From positions 1 to 9,341 of the forward strand of contig DEHU01000014.1 of assembly GCA_002352125.1 (NCBI GenBank): a stretch of DNA of 9,341 nucleotides, in the 5' to 3' direction. Origin of the DNA: Competibacteraceae bacterium UBA2792. GTDB lineage: Bacteria; Pseudomonadota; Gammaproteobacteria; Competibacterales; Competibacteraceae. The stretch's first letter is position 1; every line of letters starts with the position of its first letter. Both the position numbers and the translations under genes were made by a program. The notes under the pieces were generated by a model. The model did no database searches and had not been told where the DNA came from. It worked only from the letters and a program-made list of their open reading frames with translations. Shown here one piece after another: positions 1-5,904 of the stretch.

Positions 1-82
1 CCCACATAGCGCGATTGCCCTGCGGGCCGAGCAGTTCGCTGCCCCCGACCACCCGGAATGTTTTATCATGCGCGGTCGTCAA
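1..82 (-). CDS. Possible N-terminal fragment of a divergent unidentified protein
   Basis: Reading leftward from a TTG at 82, the frame stays open to the window edge and gives a plausible start, MTTAHDKTFRVVGGSELLGP, ending at the edge in QGNRAMW, with mostly G or C at third positions. An in-frame ATG further upstream, at 125, is an alternative start that would overlap the next gene. I do not recognise the family. The opposite strand is also open in one frame from position 2 to a TGA at 86-88 (tail ...CFIMRGRQS), so this could instead be the 3' end of a + strand gene. The fragment is too short to decide; the protein-like look of the minus reading makes me lean that way. Confidence 0.22.
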   Translation of the reverse strand, partial: MTTAHDKTFRVVGGSELLGPQGNRAMW

Positions 83-96
83 TCTTGAACTCGTTT

Positions 97-114
97 GCCG
101 ATCATCGGATCGGC
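97..114. repeat. Perfect 7-bp hairpin upstream of the DUF3108 gene
   Basis: GCCGATC, a four-base loop ATCG, then GATCGGC: a perfect inverted repeat, extendable by weaker T-G and T-A pairs. It sits directly before a GAGG (115-118) and 16 bases before the ATG at 131. No T-run follows on either strand, so it is not a classical intrinsic terminator. It could be a 5'-leader structure that affects translation, or an operator between divergent genes if the leftward ORF is real. Confidence 0.5.
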
Positions 115-130
115 GAGGATGCATCGCCGC

Positions 131-853
131 ATGAAATCGTTTCTGCGAGCCGTCGCGATAATCGTTTTCTTGATACTCGATCCGTCGGTGGCAGCCATCG
201 CTGACGCATTGCCTGTCGCCCCCTTCCAGGCCCGCTACGAAGTATACGGTTCCGGCTTTTCCATCGGCGACGCGGTTATGACTCTGACCACCACCGGCCT
301 GAACCAATACCAAATGAGTTCCGAAGTCCGCCCGAATGGATTGGCAGCGCTGCTGGTATCCGGCCAGATCGACGAAAAAGCGAACGGCGAAATTCGCGAT
401 GGAACCGTCCGCCCGATCCGGTACGAGCGGCGAGTGGAGACCCCCAAGAAAAAACAAACGGTGCAATTACGTTTCGATTGGTCCGCCAACCAAATCCAGG
501 CCCGCGACAACCAGGAACAGGCCAATTTGCCGCTATCGCCCGGCGTGGTGGACCCGCTGAGCCTGAATTTGCGGGTGATGTGGGATTTGCAGCGTGGCCG
601 CATACCCGAGCAGTACGCTCTGGTGGACGACACCGAACTCAAAGCCTACCAGATCAAAAACGAGGGCGAAGAAGATTTGGATACCTCGCTCGGCAAGCTG
701 CGCACGGTGCGCATCAGCCAATCCAAACCCGGTAAAACCCGAGTGACCACGTTCTGGTTTGCGCCGGATCTGCATTATTTGCCGGTCCGGGTCGCCCAGA
801 AGAAGAACGGCAAGGAAGTGCTGCGAATGGAAATCCGGGCAGTCGAACGCTGA
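131..853 (+). CDS. Secreted DUF3108-family protein
   Basis: A 240-residue protein that I match by overall pattern to the DUF3108 family of proteobacterial exported proteins, whose function is not established. A signal peptide is clear: MKSFLR, a hydrophobic stretch at about 7-16, and a likely cleavage after AIADA near residue 26. The mature part opens with PFQARYEVYG and contains a GxAxxxV-rich beta-type region, then a VVDPLSLNLRVMWDL segment near the middle and a basic WFAPDLHYLPVRV segment near the C-terminus, both typical of the family as I recall it. I prefer the ATG at 131: GAGG at 115-118 lies 12 bases upstream, whereas it abuts the ATG at 119, and a TTG at 95 would put extra charged residues before the signal peptide. 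It precedes the membrane glycosyltransferase gene by 26 bases, so co-transcription is plausible. A periplasmic location is inferred. Confidence 0.82.
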   Translation: MKSFLRAVAIIVFLILDPSVAAIADALPVAPFQARYEVYGSGFSIGDAVMTLTTTGLNQYQMSSEVRPNGLAALLVSGQIDEKANGEIRDGTVRPIRYERRVETPKKKQTVQLRFDWSANQIQARDNQEQANLPLSPGVVDPLSLNLRVMWDLQRGRIPEQYALVDDTELKAYQIKNEGEEDLDTSLGKLRTVRISQSKPGKTRVTTFWFAPDLHYLPVRVAQKKNGKEVLRMEIRAVER

Positions 854-879
854 CATCGATCCGCTTCCAGTTTTCCTCG

Positions 880-2514
880 ATGCGGTTCGGCCGTCTTCCG
901 TTCCTGGCCGTCTCGCGCGGCGATTGCCCACTGTACGGCTTGCTGGCGCTGGCGCTGTTTACCGGCTTTTTCTACCGGCTCGGCGCCGTGCCGCTGTTCG
1001 ATCTGGATGAAGGCGCGTTCGGTCAAGCGACCCGCGAGATGTTCCTGCGCGGTGATTTTCTCTCCACTTATCTCAACGGCCAGCCGCGCTACGACAAACC
1101 CATTCTGAGTTACTGGTTGCAGGCGGCCAGCGTGGCGGCGTTCGGCGTCAACGAATTCGCTTTCCGCCTGCCTTCGGCGCTGGCGGCCACGGCGTGGACT
1201 CTGTTGATCTTTCTGTTCGTGCGTCGAGCCGGCAACACCCGCCGGGCATTGCTGGCGGCGCTGGCGATGTCCACCTCGCTGGCGGTGACGGTGATCGGCA
1301 AAGCCGCCACCGCCGATGCGTTGCTCAACTTGCTGCTGGCGGCAAGCTTGCTCAGCTTATATCTCCATCTGCGCGAGGGGCGGCGAATCTGGCTTTATGC
1401 GAGCGCGGTGGCGATGGGGCTGGGTTTTCTGACCAAGGGGCCGATCGCGGTCGCGATTCCGGCCGGAGTCAGCCTGCTGTACTGCGCCAGCCGGGGCGAG
1501 TGGCGGGCTTGGCTTCGGCTGGCGATGGACTGGCGGGCTTGGATCCTGTTCCTGCTGATCGCCGCGCCCTGGTACGTCGCGCAATACCTGCGGGAAGGCG
1601 AAGGATTTTTGCTAGGTTTCTTTCTGCGCCACAACCTGGGGCGCTTCCGGCAACCGCTGGAGGGACACAGCGGCGGCTGGTGGTACTACGTCCCGGTGCT
1701 GCTGGCCGGAATCCTGCCCTATACCACCGCGCTGTTGCGCGTGCTGGCCCGTTCCCGCCAACGGCTCGCCGATCCGCTCGAACGCTATCTGCTGATTTGG
1801 TTCGGCCTCGTATTCGTACTGTTTTCGCTGGCAGCGACTAAGCTGCCGCACTATTTGGTTTACGGTTATACTGGTTTATTCGTCCTGATAGCGCCAGAGC
1901 TGGACAAACCCGGCCCGGCCGGTTGGCTGATGCTGCCGCAGTTGCTGTGTCTAGGATCGCTGCTGATCTTGCCTGGATTGGTAAGTATCGCTCTACCGCA
2001 CGTTCGCGATGAACTGACGCGTGCCCAACTCGAAGGCTTGACGTTTGCGCCCACATACTACGTGCTGCTGGCCGCCGCCTTGGCGCTGACCGTGTACTTC
2101 GCGCGCGAGCAACGGATTCCGCCCGCTTACAAAAGCGTTGCCAGCGGCTTGGTGCTGGTCTTTCTGGTATCCGGCCTGGTGCTTCCGGCGGTTGCCGCCG
2201 TTCGGCAGCAACCGGTCAAAGATGCCGGTCTGTTGGCGCGTCAGTACCCGCAAGCGCCGGTCGTGATGTGGGGCGTGAATCTGCCCAGCTTTGGCGTTTA
2301 CAGCGAGCGGATCGTCGAGCGGCGTACCCCGCGCCCCGGTGATGTGGTGCTGACCCAAAGCGCGCGCTTGCCGACCCTGGGCGCGCACGACGTTCTTTAC
2401 CGGCGGTACGGTATCGCCTTGGTGCGATTGCCACCGGCAACCGGCGAGCGCAGCGCGCCAGCGTGCGCACCAGCCGCGACCACCTGCTCTCCAAACGCTA
2501 GGCTCGCACCATGA
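880..2514 (+). CDS. ArnT/PMT-like GT39-type membrane glycosyltransferase (first copy)
   Basis: A 544-residue multi-spanning protein of the PMT/ArnT superfamily, whose members transfer a sugar from a polyprenyl-phosphate donor to an acceptor on the periplasmic face. Visible hallmarks: a first membrane segment (about 18-34), then the first periplasmic loop with the acidic pair D43-E44 (FDLDEGAF) expected at the active site, YDKPILSYWL at 71-80, TADALLN at 144-150, FLTKGP at 183-188, and the HNLGRF...GHSGGWWYYVP region at 251-272 ending in GILP. About ten more hydrophobic stretches follow, then a roughly 100-residue hydrophilic tail. The ATG at 880 has no good ribosome-binding site but gives a sensible N-terminus just before the first membrane segment. 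The stop overlaps the next start (ATGA at 2511). Donor sugar and acceptor are unknown. The arnA/B/D genes for aminoarabinose are absent from the window, so I do not call it arnT. Confidence 0.88.
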   Translation: MRFGRLPFLAVSRGDCPLYGLLALALFTGFFYRLGAVPLFDLDEGAFGQATREMFLRGDFLSTYLNGQPRYDKPILSYWLQAASVAAFGVNEFAFRLPSALAATAWTLLIFLFVRRAGNTRRALLAALAMSTSLAVTVIGKAATADALLNLLLAASLLSLYLHLREGRRIWLYASAVAMGLGFLTKGPIAVAIPAGVSLLYCASRGEWRAWLRLAMDWRAWILFLLIAAPWYVAQYLREGEGFLLGFFLRHNLGRFRQPLEGHSGGWWYYVPVLLAGILPYTTALLRVLARSRQRLADPLERYLLIWFGLVFVLFSLAATKLPHYLVYGYTGLFVLIAPELDKPGPAGWLMLPQLLCLGSLLILPGLVSIALPHVRDELTRAQLEGLTFAPTYYVLLAAALALTVYFAREQRIPPAYKSVASGLVLVFLVSGLVLPAVAAVRQQPVKDAGLLARQYPQAPVVMWGVNLPSFGVYSERIVERRTPRPGDVVLTQSARLPTLGAHDVLYRRYGIALVRLPPATGERSAPACAPAATTCSPNARLAP

Positions 2515-3326
2515 TCGCGTCCGAACGTCCTCGCGGCCATCGTTGGAACTCTTGGCATTGGGATTTGCCGCTGGCGGCGCTGGCCGGCATGGTTGCGATC
2601 ATTCTACTGCGAGCCAACCAGCCGCTGTTTTTGGGGATCAACCGGCTCAGCATGTGGACCGGCGATCTTTTCTGGGCCGACGTGACCATACTGGGCGACA
2701 CGCTAATCGCGCTCACTTTGTGCCTGCCGCTGGTGCGACGCTGGCCAGAACTGGTCTGGACCGGATTGTTGGCCGGACTGCTGGCCGCCTTGTTCGTGCA
2801 TGGTCTCAAGCATCCGATCCACCTGGACCGGCCGGCGTTGGTATTGCCGCACGAGCAGTTTCACGTCATCGGCCGCACCCGCTACGACCTGGCGTTTCCA
2901 TCCGGTCACACCACCACGGCGTTCGCTTTCGTCGGCGTCATCATTTTGAATCTGCCGATCGACTGGCGGCATCGACTGGCCGTACCGCTGTTGGCGCTGG
3001 CTGGATTGGTCGGATTATCGCGCATCGTGGTGGGAGCGCACTGGCCGCTGGACGTGCTCGGCGGTGCGGCGGGAGGTTGGTTGGCGGCGGTGTTCGGCAC
3101 GCTCTGGGCACGGCGCTGGCGTTGGGGCGGCACACCGGTCGGCCGGTCTTGGTTGACGCTGGCGCTGGTCGGTTGTGCCCTAACTACCTTGCTGTACTAC
3201 AAAACTGGATATCCGCAAGCCGATGCTTGGCGGCGAATTCTGGCCTTGCTGTGCCTAGGAGTGGCTGCTTACGAGTTTTGGATGGAGCGATCATCGCGTT
3301 CCAGGGCCGAAGCGGACCGGCGCTGA
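2511..3326 (+). CDS. PAP2-family membrane phosphatase (stand-alone)
   Basis: A 271-residue integral membrane protein with a complete PAP2 (type 2 phosphatidic acid phosphatase) signature: K100-x6-R107-P108, then P130-S131-G132-H133, then S170-R171-x5-H177-x3-D181. In this family the second histidine is the nucleophile that carries the phosphate, and the first histidine acts as the acid. Six membrane segments are visible (roughly 20-34, 56-75, 82-98, 133-147, 156-172, 180-196), with extra hydrophobic segments near 210-225 and 240-258. Members act on undecaprenyl pyrophosphate, phosphatidylglycerol phosphate or lipid A phosphates; which applies here is not visible. The start overlaps the stop of the upstream glycosyltransferase by four bases (ATGA), pointing to translational coupling, and the next gene begins directly after this stop codon. 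Recycling or trimming lipid carriers for the adjacent glycosyltransferases is the natural inference. Confidence 0.9.
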   Translation: MIASERPRGHRWNSWHWDLPLAALAGMVAIILLRANQPLFLGINRLSMWTGDLFWADVTILGDTLIALTLCLPLVRRWPELVWTGLLAGLLAALFVHGLKHPIHLDRPALVLPHEQFHVIGRTRYDLAFPSGHTTTAFAFVGVIILNLPIDWRHRLAVPLLALAGLVGLSRIVVGAHWPLDVLGGAAGGWLAAVFGTLWARRWRWGGTPVGRSWLTLALVGCALTTLLYYKTGYPQADAWRRILALLCLGVAAYEFWMERSSRSRAEADRR

Positions 3327-4265
3327 ATGGCAAGCAAATCCCGCCTGCTGCTCGGTCTGCTGTTGCTGCTGCTGGTGCTGGCCGGCGTCCAGTGGGCAAT
3401 CGGCTGGAACCGGCTGCTGGCGCCCTGGCGCACCATTTCTCCCCCCACCCTGGCGCTGACAGCGTTGCTGACGCTGAGCAGCTACGCCGCGCGGGCGTTG
3501 CGGCTGTACGACTATTTTCTACCCGCCACGCGCGGCAGCTTTACCGGCTGCTTCAAACTGACCCTATTGCACAATCTGTTCAACAATCTGTTGCCGATGA
3601 GAACTGGCGAGGTGTCGTTCCCGGTCTTGATGAGTCGCTATTTCGCTATTCCTTTGGGCCGTTCGCTGGCGGCGCTGCTGTGGTTCCGGCTGATGGATTT
3701 GCACGCCTTGGCGGCGGTGGCATTGGCTGCTGTCGGCACTCATTGGTTGAGCGGCTGGTCGGTCGGTTTGCTGGCAGTGGCTTGGTTAAGCCTACCGTGG
3801 TGGCTATTCCGGTTGCAGCCGGTCTCGACGCTGGCCAAATTCGGCCAACGCTTGCCGCCCCGCTGGCGCGCGCGGCTGGCTGGCGCGCGAGACGGTCTGC
3901 CGCAAACCCCGGCCACGTTTTGGCGAGCCTGGTTCTGGACGCTGCTCAATTGGCTGGTGAAGCTCGTTGTGTTCGCCTGGATTTTGCAACTGCTTGCACC
4001 GTTGCCGGCGGCGGCGGCATTCCTGGGCGCCATCGGCGGCGATCTGACCAGCGTCTTGCCGGTGCATGGCGTGGCGGGAGCCGGAACCTACGAAGCTGGC
4101 GTAGTCGCTGCGCTGCTGCCGTTCGGCGTACCGGCAGCGGCGGCGCTGGCAGCGGCGGTTAACCTGCACCTGTTCATGCTCGGCCTGTCTCTAGTTGGAG
4201 GGGCGTTGGCACTGCTGCTCCGCCACGAGCTACCCGCTACCGAGACGCTGCGCAATTATGGATGA
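3327..4265 (+). CDS. Flippase-like integral membrane protein, LPG-synthase-TM (UPF0104/YbhN) family
   Basis: A 312-residue, very hydrophobic protein with about seven or eight membrane segments. The segment NNLLPMRTGE at 86-95 and the later LPVHGVAGAGTYEAG block at 244-258 match the conserved N-x-LP-x-R-x-GE and G-x-GT-x-E patterns of the family that includes the membrane domain of lysylphosphatidylglycerol synthase (MprF), hopanoid protein HpnL and the C-terminal region of archaeal AglD. It lacks the cytosolic aminoacyl-transferase domain of MprF, so it is not a full LPG synthase. Family members are often proposed to move lipids or lipid-linked sugars across the membrane, which would suit a gene set between PAP2 and polyprenyl-phosphate glycosyltransferases, but this role is inferred. 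Its ATG directly follows the TGA of the upstream gene, and its last eight bases overlap the next coding region. Confidence 0.85.
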   Translation: MASKSRLLLGLLLLLLVLAGVQWAIGWNRLLAPWRTISPPTLALTALLTLSSYAARALRLYDYFLPATRGSFTGCFKLTLLHNLFNNLLPMRTGEVSFPVLMSRYFAIPLGRSLAALLWFRLMDLHALAAVALAAVGTHWLSGWSVGLLAVAWLSLPWWLFRLQPVSTLAKFGQRLPPRWRARLAGARDGLPQTPATFWRAWFWTLLNWLVKLVVFAWILQLLAPLPAAAAFLGAIGGDLTSVLPVHGVAGAGTYEAGVVAALLPFGVPAAAALAAAVNLHLFMLGLSLVGGALALLLRHELPATETLRNYG

Positions 4266-5904
4266 GCGACTGCTGTTGTGGATCAATCAGGGCTGGGCCC
4301 ATCCGTTGCTGGATGGATTATTCTGGCTGGTATCACAGCGACTCTGGTTCGCTTTTCCGCTGGCGGCGATTCTGCTTTACGATAGCGTCCGCCGCTGTGG
4401 CCGGGCAGGCGGCAAGCTGTTTTTGCTGCTGGCGGCGACGGTTGCCGTTGGCGATGTGCTAGGGAATCTGCTCAAGGATCTGTTTGCCGAGCCGCGCCCG
4501 TGCCAAGCTGCCTTCGAACTTTTGCGCGGTTTCGACGGTCCCCTGTCCGGCCCCTGTGGTTCCGATCCGAACGGGATGCCGTCCAACCACGCCGTCAATT
4601 TTTTTGCCGCCGCGACCTTCGTCGCGCTGGTTACGCCTTGGCGCGGATGGCGGGTCGGACTGTTCGCCGCTGCAGCACTGGTGGGCCTGTCGCGAATTTA
4701 TCTCGGTAAACACTATCCCAGCCAGGTCGTGGCCGGCGCGATGATCGGCGCGACGATTGGCTGGATGGGCGCGTGGCTGGCCGTGCGCTATCGGGCGACT
4801 TTGGGCCTGCCGCCAGCGAGGGAACCGCCATCCGGCCGGACCGCTATTCCGACTCCAACCGAAATGTCGATGTCCATGAGTCAAACCGACCATCGCGTGG
4901 CGCTGCCACCGCACCACCTGTCGCTGGTGGTGCCGCTCTACAACGAACTCGACAACGTCGTTCCCCTGCTGGCAGGCATTCACGAGGCGTTGGCGAATTA
5001 TGCTCACCCCTGGGAATTGATCGTGGTGGATGATGGCAGCAGCGATGGCACCGGCGAGCGCCTCGCCGCCGAGGCTGGCCGTTACGGGCCGCACGTCCGC
5101 GTGTTGATCTTGCAACGCAATTTTGGCCAGACCGCCGCGATGCAGGCCGGCATCGACGCTGCCCGCGGTGAGGTGATCGCTACCTTAGACGGAGATTTGC
5201 AGAACGACCCAGCCGACGTTCCCCGGCTGGTCGAGCGCCTGTTGCACGAAGATCTCGACCTGGTGGTCGGTTGGCGGCAAAAACGCCGGGACAACGTGTG
5301 GTCGCGCACCATCCCGTCGCGCATCGCCAACCGCCTGATCGGCAACATCACCGGCGTGCGGCTGCACGATTACGGGTGCAGCCTCAAGGTTTACCGTGCT
5401 TCCGTCATCAAGGAGGTACGGCTATACGGCGAGATGCATCGATTTATTCCCGCCTGGATGTCGGTGCGAACCGCGACCAGCCGCATCCGGGAGGAAGTGG
5501 TTAACCACCGCGCTCGCTTGCACGGCGAATCGAAGTACGGCATCAGCCGGGCCTTTCGGGTCATGGTGGATTTGTTGTCGGTGTACTTCTTCTTGCGCTT
5601 TCTGACCCGGCCTGGCCATTTCTTCGGCCGAATCGGCTTGGTGAGCGGAGGATCGGGGTTGTTGATTTTGGCGTATCTGTTCGCGCAAAAGTTGCTGTTC
5701 GCGGCCAATATCGGCACCCGTCCCCTGTTGTTGGTCGGAGTGCTGCTGGTGTTGATGGCGGTACAATTTCTCACCACCGGCGTTTTGAGCGAACTGATCG
5801 CCCGCACTTACTTCGCCTCCAGCACCAATCCATCCTATGCCGTTCGTCCGGATGGCTCAAAAGCGTTGGCGCCCGACGCCGGCTGGTGGACACCGCATGG
5901 TTGA
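4258..5904 (+). CDS. Fusion protein: PAP2 phosphatase + polyprenyl-phosphate GT2 glycosyltransferase
   Basis: A 548-residue protein with two enzyme domains in one uninterrupted frame. Residues 1-180 form a PAP2 phosphatase: K73-x6-R80-P81, P108-S109-N110-H111, and S145-R146-x5-H152. The usual aspartate of motif 3 is glutamine (Q156) and the usual PSGH is PSNH. A proline-rich linker (about 185-218) follows. Residues 220-430 form a GT2 catalytic domain of the DPM1/ArnC/GtrB type: VVPLYNE at 224-230, VVDDGSSDGT at 256-265, NFGQTAAMQAG, the DxD-like TLDGDLQNDP near 309-318, YGCSLKVYR and GEMHRFIPAW. Two membrane segments follow (about 457-480 and 488-510). Such GT2 enzymes make polyprenyl-phosphate sugars on the cytosolic side. 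I chose the ATG at 4258, which gives a PAP2-like N-terminus and an 8-base overlap with the upstream gene. Internal ATGs at 4864, 4870 and 4876 (MSMSMS) lie just before the GT2 domain; they lack a clear ribosome-binding site but could yield a separate GT2 protein. Confidence 0.86.
   Translation: MDERLLLWINQGWAHPLLDGLFWLVSQRLWFAFPLAAILLYDSVRRCGRAGGKLFLLLAATVAVGDVLGNLLKDLFAEPRPCQAAFELLRGFDGPLSGPCGSDPNGMPSNHAVNFFAAATFVALVTPWRGWRVGLFAAAALVGLSRIYLGKHYPSQVVAGAMIGATIGWMGAWLAVRYRATLGLPPAREPPSGRTAIPTPTEMSMSMSQTDHRVALPPHHLSLVVPLYNELDNVVPLLAGIHEALANYAHPWELIVVDDGSSDGTGERLAAEAGRYGPHVRVLILQRNFGQTAAMQAGIDAARGEVIATLDGDLQNDPADVPRLVERLLHEDLDLVVGWRQKRRDNVWSRTIPSRIANRLIGNITGVRLHDYGCSLKVYRASVIKEVRLYGEMHRFIPAWMSVRTATSRIREEVVNHRARLHGESKYGISRAFRVMVDLLSVYFFLRFLTRPGHFFGRIGLVSGGSGLLILAYLFAQKLLFAANIGTRPLLLVGVLLVLMAVQFLTTGVLSELIARTYFASSTNPSYAVRPDGSKALAPDAGWWTPHG
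5885..5890 (+). promoter_or_regulatory. Ribosome-binding site that decides the start at 5897
   Basis: GGTGGA lies six bases before the ATG at 5897. An in-frame ATG at 5837 has no comparable site and would add 20 residues read through the end of the upstream gene. This favours the shorter protein. Confidence 0.5.

Noticed and set aside
1194..1841. A 215-codon + strand frame inside the first glycosyltransferase gene
   Set aside because: Out-of-frame shadow of a clear GT39-type gene, alanine/arginine/glycine-rich and lacking domains.
2543..4162. A 539-codon + strand frame across the PAP2 gene and the flippase-like gene
   Set aside because: It runs out of frame through two well-supported genes, has arginine-, alanine- and glycine-rich low-complexity composition, no recognisable domain and no ribosome-binding site. 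Such shadow frames are common in high-GC DNA.
4800..4880. Pseudogene or frameshift at the PAP2-GT2 junction
   Set aside because: The frame remains open and in register through a proline-rich linker typical of a domain join, and both domains keep nearly all motifs. A sequencing error cannot be excluded, but nothing in the sequence requires one.
4459..5115. A 218-codon minus-strand frame inside the PAP2-GT2 gene
   Set aside because: Fully antisense to conserved catalytic motifs, histidine/arginine/glutamine-rich and without family resemblance. It is explained by the codon bias of the plus gene.
5837..5896. Twenty-residue N-terminal extension of the second glycosyltransferase from an upstream ATG
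   Set aside because: The extension reads through the end of the upstream gene in another frame and has no membrane or family features. The ATG at 5897 has a GGTGGA six bases upstream.
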